Notes: generated by a model from the sequence alone, not told the origin. A stretch of DNA of 64,000 nucleotides from Acidaminococcus timonensis (GCF_900106585.1 NZ_FNWH01000006.1:248001-312000); one strand, 5' to 3'; numbered from the stretch's first letter, positions 27,400 to 36,823 are shown. Numbers and translations are program-made.

Positions 27400-28842
27400 A
27401 TGGTCATCACTATGAAAGATTATGGTCAAATTCGCCAGATGTACATTCGCGATGGAAAATCTATCCGCCAGATTGCCAGAGAAATGCATATCTCCCGTAA
27501 TACTGTGGCCAAGTATTGCAAAGGAAATGCACTCCCGGGCATCCGCTGCGAATATCATCGGACATCTGCAGTGATTACAGAGGAGGTGACTCGATTCATC
27601 CAGAGCTGTCTGGATGAAGATGCGAAAGAACCCAATAAGAAGCAGCACCACACAGCCAAGCGGATTTATGACCGCCTGGTAGAAGGAACTGGATTTACAG
27701 GAGGTGCAAGCACAGTCCGGCGCTGCGTTCATCTGTTACGTGGCAATCTTCAGGAAGCCTTCGTCCCTTTGGCTCACCTTCCAGGTGATGCGATGCAGAT
27801 TGATTGGGGTGAAGCTGTGGTTTACCTCAAAGGAGTGCGTACTAAAGTCAATTTCTTTTGTGCCCGCCTTTGCTACAGCTGTGCTCCTTTCGTGGTCTGT
27901 TTCCGCAGGAAGAATACGGAAGCTTTACTTGAAGCATTGAGAAAAGCTCTGGAATTCTTTGGGGGCGTCCCTGCTAAGGTCATTTTTGACAATGACCGGG
28001 TAGCCGTTAAGGAAAAAGGTGGCAAAGAAGCCATTGCCCAGGAAAAGTATGAAGCATTTGCAGCCCATTATTGCTTCCATACCGTTTTCTGCAATGTCCG
28101 GAGTGGAAATGAAAAAGGACTGGTGGAGAATCTCGTAGGCTGGGTCCGCCGGAATGTCTTTGTCCCTGTACCCAGAGTAGATGCGCTGGACGAATTGAAC
28201 AGACTCCTGCTGGATAAATGCAAGGTGTATGCGAATACGCATAAAATCCCTGGACGGGAGAACCCTGTAAAGGATCTGCTCCTGGAAGACCAGAAACGTC
28301 TCTGCCCACTGCCGGGCAGCCCTTTTGATGCAAGCAGAGCAGCAGTCTGCCGAGTAACACCCTTTTCTGTTGTTCGATTCGTCGCTAACGATTATTCTGT
28401 GCCCGTGAAATATGTGGGACAGGAGGTCACGGTGCGAGCCTATGCTGAACAGATTCGGATCTTTGCCAAGGGGGAACTGATTGCTGAACACGCCAGAAAC
28501 TATGGGCAAAACCAGCAGATTCTGAAACTTGCGCATTATCTGCCGTTGCTGGAATACAAGCCGCGCAGCATCCTGGAAGCAAAACCGGTACGGCAGAACC
28601 TCAGTGCTGCCCTGCTACAGTTCCTGGAGACCAATGCATTCAGCAGCGAACAGCTGGTTGAGATTCTGCGGCTATGTGCTGCCGACGGAGAGAACGCTTT
28701 TTGGGAGCACAAAGAGCAATTTATGGTTTCCGACAGGAAAGCGCATATCCTTACCGACCCGGTAAAAGTGCAGCAGACAGATCTTTCAATGTATGACCAG
28801 CTTTTACAGGAAGGAGGCACTATGTGCAGGACGCAGGTGTAA
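27400..28842 (+). CDS. istA: IS21-family transposase IstA (ISa)
   Basis: DDE transposase of 480 residues. The N-terminal helix-turn-helix reads KSIRQIAREMHISRNTVAKYCKG (about 20-42). The catalytic core has MQIDWGEA (first Asp), VIFDNDRVAV (second Asp) and NEKGLVENLVGW (Glu). A beta-rich DNA-binding C-terminus follows. An internal ATG at 27412 is an equally possible start. The 3' end overlaps istB by 19 bp. It differs clearly from the other two IS21 transposases in the window. Confidence 0.93.
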   Translation: MVITMKDYGQIRQMYIRDGKSIRQIAREMHISRNTVAKYCKGNALPGIRCEYHRTSAVITEEVTRFIQSCLDEDAKEPNKKQHHTAKRIYDRLVEGTGFTGGASTVRRCVHLLRGNLQEAFVPLAHLPGDAMQIDWGEAVVYLKGVRTKVNFFCARLCYSCAPFVVCFRRKNTEALLEALRKALEFFGGVPAKVIFDNDRVAVKEKGGKEAIAQEKYEAFAAHYCFHTVFCNVRSGNEKGLVENLVGWVRRNVFVPVPRVDALDELNRLLLDKCKVYANTHKIPGRENPVKDLLLEDQKRLCPLPGSPFDASRAAVCRVTPFSVVRFVANDYSVPVKYVGQEVTVRAYAEQIRIFAKGELIAEHARNYGQNQQILKLAHYLPLLEYKPRSILEAKPVRQNLSAALLQFLETNAFSSEQLVEILRLCAADGENAFWEHKEQFMVSDRKAHILTDPVKVQQTDLSMYDQLLQEGGTMCRTQV

Positions 28843-29579
28843 AGGAAGCACTCCGTTTCTATGCGAAACAGCTTAAACTTCCCACTTTCAAAGACGTCGG
28901 TGAACCAGCGGAAAAATTCCGCCCCGGACAAAGCCTGGAAGAATTCGTGCTCGGGTTGATGAAGCGGGAATATGCATCCCGTCAGGAAAAACAGCAGCAA
29001 CGCAGGCTGAAGAGAGCGCACTTTCCCATGCTCAAGACCCTGGAAGAGTTTGATCTCACAAGGCTGGAACATGTTCGGCCTGAATATGTGAAGCAGCTGG
29101 CAAGCTGCGATTTCATAAAGAGGCATGAGAACCTGGTGATGATCGGTAATCCGGGGACGGGGAAAACACATCTGATGACAGCCCTTGGAGTGAAAGCCTG
29201 TCTGCTGGGCTGGAAGGTCATTTTCTGCAATGCCACAACGCTGGCAACTGAGCTATGTGAAGCCCATGATGATTACCAGTTGCGCAAGATGGAAAAAACT
29301 TTGAGCGGAGCAGACCTGCTGCTCATAGATGAATTAAGTTATGCAAGATTCAGCCAGGAAGAATCTGAAATGTTGTTCAAAGTGATTGCCGAAAGGAGTG
29401 AAAGAGCCAGTACAGTGATTACGACAAACCTGGAGTTTTCCAAATGGACGGAGATGTTTGCCAGCGAGACGCTGGTTGCCGCATTGGTCGATCGGCTCAC
29501 CTACCACTCCAGTGTTTTAAATATGAATGGACAGTCTTACCGTTTGCACAGCAGCAAACGGAAGATGACGAATGCTTAA
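28824..29579 (+). CDS. istB: IS21-family helper ATPase IstB (ISa)
   Basis: AAA+ ATPase that assists IstA in target selection. 251 residues from GTG 28824, which has AAGGAGG at 6 bp. Walker A is GNPGTGKTHL near 113-122, Walker B LLLIDELSYARF near 167-178, and VITTNLEF matches sensor 1. Overlap with istA suggests translational coupling. It is intact and likely functional. Confidence 0.93.
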   Translation: MQDAGVKEALRFYAKQLKLPTFKDVGEPAEKFRPGQSLEEFVLGLMKREYASRQEKQQQRRLKRAHFPMLKTLEEFDLTRLEHVRPEYVKQLASCDFIKRHENLVMIGNPGTGKTHLMTALGVKACLLGWKVIFCNATTLATELCEAHDDYQLRKMEKTLSGADLLLIDELSYARFSQEESEMLFKVIAERSERASTVITTNLEFSKWTEMFASETLVAALVDRLTYHSSVLNMNGQSYRLHSSKRKMTNA

Positions 29580-29678
29580 GTGGCTCAAAAATTTGTGAGC
29601 AGATGGCTCACTTTTTCATGAGCATGAGTGGCTCAAAAATTCGTGAGCAAGTGGCTCACTTTTTGGTTGACATTCACA

Positions 29679-29739
29679 ATCTTTTTCCAGAATGAAAATA
29701 TCCCATTATGTGTTATCATCGGGCTAATACACCCCTTAG
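29679..29739. other. scar region between ISa and orphan cassette 2
   Basis: Begins with the ISa target duplicate and the displaced end of imm1. At 29711-29726, TGTTATCATCGGGCT matches the ISb terminus TGTTAGCATCGGGCT except for one base, which may be a leftover of an older ISb-like insertion. No gene is visible. Confidence 0.5.
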
Positions 29740-31365
29740 CTAATTAAATCCGACGCTGACACCAGTACCAGAAGTGCCGGAGCCGGTGTAACTGTGGGCG
29801 TGGGGAAGAACCATGCCGGCATCGGGTATGACCTTTATGGAAACAAGAACCGGGAAAACGAGAAAGAAGGCCGGCTGACCCACCAGGGAAGTACGGTACA
29901 GGCTTGGGAAGAGCTCCATTCCGGCAGCGGCAGGGATACCCTCCTGATTGGAAGTCAGATGAAAGGCTGGCAGGTACAGGTGGAAACCGGAAGGAATCTG
30001 CGCATGGAAAGCCTCCAGGACAGGGAAACCTATGACAGCCGGAATACGGGAAGTGGAATTTCAGCTTCTACAGGAGGGGGCTATGTTTCCGGAAACGGCA
30101 GCTTCCAGAAACAGATTCTTCATTCCGATTATGAAAGCGTGACGGAACAGGCGGGATTCTATGCAGGAGACCAGGGGTTCCAGATCCAGGCGGGAGGAAA
30201 TACCCACTTGAAGGGAGCCGTGATCCACAGCGATGCCCCGGCAGAAAAGAACCGTCTGGAAACGGGAACACTCAGCTGGGAAGATGTGAAAAACAAAGCG
30301 TCTTACAAAGCGGATGGACAGGGTGTGGCTTTTTCTGCCACTACCCGGACCGGACAGGAAGACCGGCGGAAACTCAATGAACGGGGACTCTATCCTGAAG
30401 TGGTGAGCACTGTCAAAGGACGGGCAGAAAGCACCACAAAAGCCGGTATCTCTGCCGGAAGCATCATCGTCCGGGAGGGAGAAAAACAGATCCAGCCGGT
30501 AAAACAGCTGAACCGGGACACGAAAAACAGCCTCCAGAAACTGGCGACCATCTTTGACAAGGAGAAAGTCCAGGAAAAGCAGGAACTGGTGAACGAACTG
30601 AGCAAAGTGGGGAACCGGGCCATCCATGAACTGGCCGCACGGAAAGGCTGGCAGGAAGGCAGTGATGAAAAGATCCTGGCCCACAGTATTTTCGGAGGGC
30701 TGCTCAGTTCCCTGGCAGGCGGAAAGATCGCAACCGGATCCCTGGCCGGAGGTGTGGGAGAATACGTAAACGGCCGTATTCTGGCCGCCAAAGGGAAAGC
30801 ATGGGTGGAAAAGCACCCGGACCTGGTCCAGGCCATCAGCGCCGCGGTAGGAAGTGCTGTGGGGGCAGTGACCGGAGAAAGCAGCATCGGGAGCAATGTG
30901 AGCCTTGGGGAGACAAAGTGGAATGATGAATCAATCAATAATGTTTATGACGATACAAGTTTGTTAATAGTTGGGCTGACATTAATTCAGGTTGAAGAAG
31001 GAAGAAAGCAAATTGTTGATGCTGTTGGAAATGTAATTGGAGTTATTGATTCAAATACTAGTGAACTTGTTGAAATGTACGATGACTTTACGGATGAAAT
31101 GGCTGAGACAATTATTGCAAATGAAAATTTGTTGCCTGAAGATTTAGTAACTTTTGCTAAAAAAACACGACAGTCACATAAAAATGCGGCCGATGATATA
31201 CCTTCATGGGTTATAAATGAAGGATATCAAAAGAGAGAAAATGAATCTGGTAATGACTTTGCTAAAAGAGCTCTAGATGGACATTATGGTGAAAATAATT
31301 ATCCTAAAGGGCCGGGCAGTGAATATAATAAAGTTAGAAAATATGGGGTGTTAGCATCGGGCTGA
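29740..31365 (+). pseudogene. orphan FhaB/CdiA C-terminal toxin cassette CT2, cut by ISb copy 1
   Basis: A headless copy of the fhaB 3' region: open from 29740, no ATG, homology from DTSTRSAGAGVTVGVGKNHAG onward (first possible start GTG 29794). About 390 residues of pre-toxin sequence end at the junction SSIGSNVSLGETKWN (about 30921). An AT-rich effector tip of about 145 residues follows, including DDIPSWVINEGY and GNDFAKRALDGHYGENNYPK, then GPGSEYNKVRKYG. I recall this GPGSEYNK-KWGDR-like ending from other polymorphic toxins, without a known activity. The present end (VLASG-stop) is ISb sequence. Excision of ISb plus one GGGG restores GDRKES-stop at 33715-33717, two bases before imm2. Without a secretion domain it can act only after recombination into fhaB. 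Confidence 0.8.
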
Positions 31366-31441
31366 AATAGCCATATTTCATCGGGCTAAAACAACCAATT
31401 CTCATCGGATTAAAAAAACCAACGCATCAGTAGTTGATAGT

Positions 31442-32242
31442 TTAATCCTTAGTTGCAACAACCGGTTTGGGTGTACCGGTTTCAATCGCTATCGTTTCCA
31501 GACGCTTTCCGCGATAGCTTTTACCTTTCATCATGAATACCGTTGCATCATCAAAGATGCGGTCTAAAGCACACAGCAAGGAAGAATCTTCGCTGAAGTA
31601 TTCTCCCCACTTGTTTGGACTCATGTTGCTGGTAAAGATCATAGTATTCGGACCTTCTTTGTTGTACCTTCGATCCACCATATCAAAAAACATCCGTGTT
31701 GCCTCTTTGTTGAATACACATCGACCTATCTCATCTATGATAAGACACGATGGCTTAACCAGGCCATTTATGGTCGAACTCTCTCGGCCATATTTCACTG
31801 CATCGGTTAATCGCTGATTCAGTTCCGTTGCTTTCATGAAGTAAGTTTTTAACCCATGAAGGCAGCATTCTCTTCCATAAGCCATTGCCAGATGAGTTTT
31901 TCCAACACCCTGTGGCCCGATAAATGCCAGATTTCTTCCGGCATTCACAGCCGTTAAAGAAGGAAGATTTTTTAGTGCTTCGACCTGTTTTCCTTTGACC
32001 TGAGAAAAATCAAATCCTTTAAAGGTCTTTGGTTCTTTCAATGGAAGACGACTCATCTTTAATAGCGTATTCCTAATGGTTTCTTCCTTTTCAAAACGTA
32101 AGTGATCGAATACAAGAGCTATCGCTTCCAGTTGATCTGCGCTCATCGCTTTGGAATCCAGAAGATCCCATAGTCCATTCGTATAAGCACTGATCTTCAG
32201 AGATTCGATATCAGCAGTTAATCGTGAAAACACATCATTCAT
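31442..32242 (-). CDS. istB: IS21-family helper ATPase IstB (ISb copy 1)
   Basis: 266 residues from the start MNDVFSRLTADIES, chosen because GAGGAGG precedes it and it overlaps the istA stop by 8 bp; a longer in-frame extension is just istA sequence. Walker A is GPQGVGKTHLAMAYG, Walker B is CLIIDEIGRCVFNKE, sensor-1 is MIFTSNMSPNKWGEYF. Same protein as in copy 2, and intact. Confidence 0.93.
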   Translation of the reverse strand: MNDVFSRLTADIESLKISAYTNGLWDLLDSKAMSADQLEAIALVFDHLRFEKEETIRNTLLKMSRLPLKEPKTFKGFDFSQVKGKQVEALKNLPSLTAVNAGRNLAFIGPQGVGKTHLAMAYGRECCLHGLKTYFMKATELNQRLTDAVKYGRESSTINGLVKPSCLIIDEIGRCVFNKEATRMFFDMVDRRYNKEGPNTMIFTSNMSPNKWGEYFSEDSSLLCALDRIFDDATVFMMKGKSYRGKRLETIAIETGTPKPVVATKD

Positions 32243-33554
32243 CCCACAGACCCTCCTCAAAGTTAAATTTGGAAAAATCTGAAGCTGGTGTTTTCTCCTC
32301 AATCTGCATGATTTTTGATTTCACAGGTACTGAAGGAAACTCTTCAGGCTGGGCAGAAACATACTGATCCTGGCAAAAGCTATCTCTTTTGCTCCATGTC
32401 ACGTCATGAACAGTGAGGATTCGGCTTAAGTCTTCATCATATATCGTGAGTTCATACTCTCGCCTTTGAACACGACAGATTCGCTTCTGATACCAGTATG
32501 GGACTCCAAAACGACGTCCTTCATAGTTCACAAAGCCATCAAAAGAGATCAGACGCGGCGGACAAAGATAAAACATCAGTTCCTGTGTCGGTTCCAGAAT
32601 ACATGCTGACTGCATGCATTCCCGATTATGTTTTTCTTCCGGAACACAATCCACAGCTCGATGATATCGACTGTTTTGGAAACGACACCATGAAAGTGCC
32701 TGATAGTTTAACTCGGTTATGTTGCTGAAAACTCGTCCTGGAATAAAGTTGTCTTTGACAAAACGAATCAGTCTCTCCACAGCGCCCTTCGTAAAGGGAT
32801 GACGAGGTTTACAAAGTTTTGTTTCAAAACCAACCGTTTTCATGAAGTTTTCATAGTCATGCTGCCAGATCGGATGTTTATCCGGATCTCGTCCGATAAC
32901 AACACTTTTCATGTTGTCTGTCAGAACATACTTCGGAATGCCCATGAGTACAAAAGCATGAATCATTCCGATAAAGAGGTTTTCCTGTTTGGCGTTTGGA
33001 AAGAACTCGATATATCGCTCGCCGCAGTGATGACAGATCATCGCAAAACAGGCACAACGATAATGGTTTCCGTCAAAGCATTCAATGTCTATAAATCCCC
33101 AGTCCATCTGATAGGCCTCAGCAGCCGCTGTACTATAACGTCTGCCTCGATTACCCTGAGGGGCAACAAGAAGGCGCTTAGGTGGAATCAGATCCTGGTG
33201 GTTCTCAATATAGACTCTGACTTGTGTTTGACCACCTGAGTACCCATGCTCCTGTAATCTTTCATAGCAGACAGAAGCATTTGTAACGTTTTTTCTTAAA
33301 AGATCATCCAGTAGGCCAGTGTAACCCGACAGAACAGTCGTAGTAGCTCGTTTACCTGTACGAGCATGAGGTTTGATGACAAAACCATCTTTCTTGTAGC
33401 GACGAAGTTTAGCACGGGAAAAACCGGTTCTGCGTTCAAGCTCTGCAAGGTTGAGCTTGTTAATATCGAAGTTTTCGCCTTTTTCCGACTTCATATCTTC
33501 GATAGCGTGTGATAGAATGATCTGTGGGTCATTGCTATTAGTATCTTTTTTCAT
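32235..33554 (-). CDS. istA: IS21-family transposase IstA (ISb copy 1)
   Basis: 439-residue DDE transposase. The N-terminal DNA-binding region includes LAELERRTGFSRAKLRRYKK. The catalytic core has YQMDWGFIDIE (first Asp), KYVLTDNMKSVV (second Asp) and TKGAVERLIRF (Glu). It has its own terminal-repeat-proximal start with AAGGAG. Identical to the copy-2 protein, so the two insertions are recent or homogenised. Confidence 0.93.
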   Translation of the reverse strand: MKKDTNSNDPQIILSHAIEDMKSEKGENFDINKLNLAELERRTGFSRAKLRRYKKDGFVIKPHARTGKRATTTVLSGYTGLLDDLLRKNVTNASVCYERLQEHGYSGGQTQVRVYIENHQDLIPPKRLLVAPQGNRGRRYSTAAAEAYQMDWGFIDIECFDGNHYRCACFAMICHHCGERYIEFFPNAKQENLFIGMIHAFVLMGIPKYVLTDNMKSVVIGRDPDKHPIWQHDYENFMKTVGFETKLCKPRHPFTKGAVERLIRFVKDNFIPGRVFSNITELNYQALSWCRFQNSRYHRAVDCVPEEKHNRECMQSACILEPTQELMFYLCPPRLISFDGFVNYEGRRFGVPYWYQKRICRVQRREYELTIYDEDLSRILTVHDVTWSKRDSFCQDQYVSAQPEEFPSVPVKSKIMQIEEKTPASDFSKFNFEEGLWDE

Positions 33555-33719
33555 AGTTCTCCTTTAAACTGATGCGTTGGGTACCATCAGTTTAGAACAG
33601 AAAAGACACTTCGCAATGACTTTTGGCTTTTTTAATTCGATGAAATTTGGCGATTTTAACCCGATATAATTTGGCTGAAATCACCCGATGCTAACAGGGG
33701 ATCGAAAGGAATCATAAAT

Positions 33720-34193
33720 ATGGAGTACTATCTTCTTGGATTTAGTTCCAATAATATAGTAAAATATTGCATTTGGATGACAAATCGTACAGACAGAATA
33801 TACTGTGATATTAATCGTAAAATTGTGACTTTTAAAAGTGAAAGAGAAGCACTGAGTTATGCATGTTCTAAAAATATAAATTTGGATATAAATAATAAAT
33901 ATATATGTAAATTTGAAAAAATAAAAGTTATTAATAATAACTTAGGAAATGTATTGGATTTTTGGAATTTAACAGCTGATATTACTAAGACATTAGGAAT
34001 AAATTTCCTTGGAAATAGAAAAAGTCCTGTTGTAAATAGAATATATTATAAATTATTTCATGGTTGTAATTTATTTAAGAAAAAAGATGTGGGACCTTAT
34101 ATTCCGAAATTCAATGATAATGAAATGCATATTTTGAATAAGATTATAAAAGATGGGGAAAAAATAATATGTAGATATATATTCGAAATGTAG
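33720..34193 (+). CDS. candidate immunity protein for cassette CT2 (imm2)
   Basis: 157 residues, strongly AT-rich and lysine/asparagine-rich, predicted soluble (no signal peptide, no membrane segment). It begins two bases after the CT2 stop that is rebuilt when ISb copy 1 is removed, with AAAGGA at 33705-33710. Toxin and immunity gene are now 2.35 kb apart, split by a minus-strand element, so expression must come from a new promoter or read-through. No domain was recognised; assignment rests on position, size and base composition. Confidence 0.6.
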   Translation: MEYYLLGFSSNNIVKYCIWMTNRTDRIYCDINRKIVTFKSEREALSYACSKNINLDINNKYICKFEKIKVINNNLGNVLDFWNLTADITKTLGINFLGNRKSPVVNRIYYKLFHGCNLFKKKDVGPYIPKFNDNEMHILNKIIKDGEKIICRYIFEM

Positions 34194-34285
34194 CAGAAAC
34201 CAGTGAGCTAAACTGTTCAAATTTGGAATCCGGGTCTCCAACACTGTTTTAGGAAGCGCCAATGGGAATCAGAAAGGACAAATGA

Positions 34286-35983
34286 AGCAATAATGACGAT
34301 AATATTTTCTTTCTGATCAGCCGGAGCGAGGCGGAAGTCCGCAGTGCCAAAGGAAGCCGGATTGCCGGGAAGGAAAACGTATCCGTCGGGGCAGAGGAAA
34401 ACCTGGCACTGAAAGGTTCCTCCCTCTCCGGAAAGAACGTCCGCCTGGAAGCCGGCAGAGACCTTACCCTGGAAGCGGCAGAAAATACCCTGGAAAGAGA
34501 AACCAGCTCCAGCACCAGAAGTGCCGGAGCCGGTGTGACTCTGGGCGTGGGGAAGAACCATGCCGGGATCGGATATGACCTTTACGGAAACCAGGGCCGG
34601 GAGAACGAAAAAGAAAGCCGCATGACCTATGAGGGAAGTACAGTAAAGGCCCAGGAACAGCTCCATACCGTCAGCGGCCGGGACACTCTCCTGACCGGGA
34701 GCCGGATGGAAGGACGGCAGGTACAGGTGGAAGCCGGAAGGAATCTGCGTCTGGAAAGCCTCCAGGACCGGGAAACCTATGCCAGCCGGAATACCGGAGG
34801 GGGAATTTCCGTCTCTGCCGGAGGAGGCCATGTTTCCGGAAGTGGCAGCGCCCAGAAACAGATCCTTCGTTCCGATTACGAAAGTGTGACGGAACAGGCG
34901 GGGATCTATGCAGGAGACCAGGGGTTCCAGATCCAGGCAGGGGGCAATACCCATTTGAAGGGAGCCGTGATCCACAGCGATGCCCCGGCAGAAAAGAACC
35001 GTCTGGAAACGGGAACACTCAGTTGGGAAGATGTGGAAAACAGAGCGTCCTACAAAGCGGATGGACAGGGTGTGGCTTTTTCTGCCACTACCCGGACCGG
35101 ACAGGAAGACCGGCGGAAACTCAATGAACGGGGACTCTATCCTGAAGTGGTGAGCACTGTCAAAGGACGGGCAGAAAGCACCACAAAAGCCGGTATCTCT
35201 GCCGGAAGCATCATCGTCCGGGAGGGAGAAAAACAGATCCAGCCGGTAAAACAGCTGAACCGGGACACGAAAAACAGCCTCCAGAAACTGGCGACCATCT
35301 TTGACAAGGAGAAAGTCCAGGAAAAGCAGGAACTGGTGAACGAACTGAGCAAAGTGGGGAACCGGGCCATCCATGAACTGGCCGCACGGAAAGGCTGGCA
35401 GGAAGGCAGTGATGAACAGATCCTGGCCCACAGCATTTTCGGAGGGCTGCTCAGTTCCCTGGCAGGCGGAAAGATCGCAACCGGAACATTGGCCGGAGGT
35501 GTGGGAGAATACGTAAACGGTCGGATTCTGGCTGCTAAGGGGAAAGCCTGGGTGGAAAAGCACCCGGACCTGGTCCAGGCCATCAGCGCCGCGGTAGGAA
35601 GTGCCGTGGGGGCAGTGACCGGAGAAAGCAGCATCGGGAGCAATGTGAGCCTTGGGGGGACGAAGTGGAATGACGAAGCATTTGATTTAAATTCAAAAGA
35701 GATTGCATTTATAACATTCTTATTGGGACTTACACAACAAGATAATTTGATTATAAATGCATCGAATGAAGTAATTGCAGAATGGAATAATGGGATTGGT
35801 TGGTTGAGTCAAAATGGAGAAAAAATAGATGAACTTGGAGGTGAAGAGTACACTAGAGAAGTAAAAAAGCAAACAGGCAAGTCGAAAGCAGATTTATATT
35901 GGAATCCCAAAACAGGAAATGTGTATTCTGTTCCTAAACATGGTGGGGAAGCAGAGTGGGTTGATAAAGTTGATGTAGATTGA
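34286..35983 (+). CDS. orphan FhaB/CdiA C-terminal toxin cassette CT3
   Basis: Second headless fhaB 3' copy. The frame is open from 34286 with no ATG; haemagglutinin-repeat homology starts at LISRSEAEVRSAKGS (about 34313), upstream of where CT2 starts. GTG 34535 is the first plausible initiation codon. Haemagglutinin repeats and the pre-toxin region are near-identical to CT2 in DNA up to the junction GSNVSLGGTKWN (about 35670). The tip is only about 100 residues (FDLNSKEIAFITFLLGLTQ, then TGKSKADLYWNPKTGNVYSV and GGEAEWVDKVDVD). The stop is 11 bp before imm3. It is intact as a cassette but lacks the TPS domain, so it is a donor for switching rather than a secreted protein. The activity of the tip was not recognised. 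Confidence 0.8.
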   Translation, partial: SNNDDNIFFLISRSEAEVRSAKGSRIAGKENVSVGAEENLALKGSSLSGKNVRLEAGRDLTLEAAENTLERETSSSTRSAGAGVTLGVGKNHAGIGYDLYGNQGRENEKESRMTYEGSTVKAQEQLHTVSGRDTLLTGSRMEGRQVQVEAGRNLRLESLQDRETYASRNTGGGISVSAGGGHVSGSGSAQKQILRSDYESVTEQAGIYAGDQGFQIQAGGNTHLKGAVIHSDAPAEKNRLETGTLSWEDVENRASYKADGQGVAFSATTRTGQEDRRKLNERGLYPEVVSTVKGRAESTTKAGISAGSIIVREGEKQIQPVKQLNRDTKNSLQKLATIFDKEKVQEKQELVNELSKVGNRAIHELAARKGWQEGSDEQILAHSIFGGLLSSLAGGKIATGTLAGGVGEYVNGRILAAKGKAWVEKHPDLVQAISAAVGSAVGAVTGESSIGSNVSLGGTKWNDEAFDLNSKEIAFITFLLGLTQQDNLIINASNEVIAEWNNGIGWLSQNGEKIDELGGEEYTREVKKQTGKSKADLYWNPKTGNVYSVPKHGGEAEWVDKVDVD

Positions 35984-35994
35984 GAGGGATAAGA

Positions 35995-36696
35995 ATGAAC
36001 ATTGTCAGTGAATTGCAGAAAAAAGAAAAATACAATGCACATTCGTTAGTGTATTCATCATTAGCAGTAGTTCCGCTAAGAATGTTACAGTACTATTCGC
36101 TTGTTGAGTATTATTTTCGTGAACCTGAATATATTTATGCTATAAATGAGAGAGGGGAAAAAACAACATTAGAACAAATTTTTAGAGTCATAAAATATAA
36201 AACCGATCAAACCATGGAGGTTTGGAGTATTTATGGAGATGAAAGAGAAGGAACAGATGTTCAAAAAATAATTCTTAGAAAGGGGTGTTGGAATAAAGAA
36301 AAACAGATAAATCAATTACAGAAAGAAGGTGGCATTGGAATACCTCAAGTAAATATGTCACTGCATGTTTGTGATGATTATGAAAAAGGAAAAGTAATAG
36401 AAAATTTAACAAGGATGGATACGAAATTTTGTGGTGGAATCCAATTTAGAATGGATTCAAACGATAAAGTATATAGTTATAGTGATAAGGAATTTCATAG
36501 AAAATTCAATTGGGGGGCAATAACGACAATTTATAATAATGAAAGAAAATTAGAAGAAAAAGAAATAAATCAAGTAATAGATTATATTAATAAAGTAATG
36601 AGAGAATCTTTGTTTATATCTGGTACAGATATTGTATTAGATTATACTTTTCCTCTTGAAGAGTATTTAAAAAACATATTGCATCCTAGAAAGTAA
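35995..36696 (+). CDS. candidate immunity protein for cassette CT3 (imm3)
   Basis: 233 residues from ATG 35995, with GAGAGGGAT just upstream; an in-frame TTG at 35980 overlaps the toxin stop and is less likely. AT-rich, soluble-looking, mixed alpha/beta composition, with no recognised domain. It directly follows the CT3 toxin with an 11-bp gap, the expected place for cognate immunity. It is longer than the other immunity candidates here. Confidence 0.6.
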   Translation: MNIVSELQKKEKYNAHSLVYSSLAVVPLRMLQYYSLVEYYFREPEYIYAINERGEKTTLEQIFRVIKYKTDQTMEVWSIYGDEREGTDVQKIILRKGCWNKEKQINQLQKEGGIGIPQVNMSLHVCDDYEKGKVIENLTRMDTKFCGGIQFRMDSNDKVYSYSDKEFHRKFNWGAITTIYNNERKLEEKEINQVIDYINKVMRESLFISGTDIVLDYTFPLEEYLKNILHPRK

Positions 36697-36778
36697 CATA
36701 AAGCACTGAGTTGCTGTGATTGTTGCAGGAAATATTTTGTATTTAATTTATGAGGATTTTAAATAAAGCATCAGTGCT

Positions 36779-36823
36779 TACGTCCGTTATGGATAATGTT
36801 ATGCTGTACTTATAACGGACGTA
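36779..36823. repeat. perfect 12-bp inverted repeat upstream of imm4
   Basis: TACGTCCGTTAT and ATAACGGACGTA separated by 21 bases, in an otherwise empty AT-rich gap (36697-36958). There is no T-run, so it is not a clear terminator. Confidence 0.6.

Larger units (their letters stand above)
27311..29678 (+). mobile_element. IS21-family element ISa (istAB)
   Basis: 2368 bp. The ends match as TGTGAATG...AAAAGTGAGCCACT (27311-27340) and its complement (29649-29678). Further GTGGCTCA/TGAGCCAC copies inside the right end form multiple terminal repeats. The six-base target ATCTTT is duplicated at 27305-27310 and 29679-29684. It sits across the last codons of imm1. Confidence 0.9.
31349..33696 (-). 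mobile_element. IS21-family element ISb, copy 1
   Basis: 2348 bp bounded by TGTTAGCATCGGG (31349-31361) and its complement (33684-33696). Each end carries three tandem CATCGG-type subrepeats, typical of IS21 multiple terminal repeats. The target GGGG is duplicated (31345-31348 and 33697-33700). Same length and identical proteins as copy 2, opposite orientation. Confidence 0.93.
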
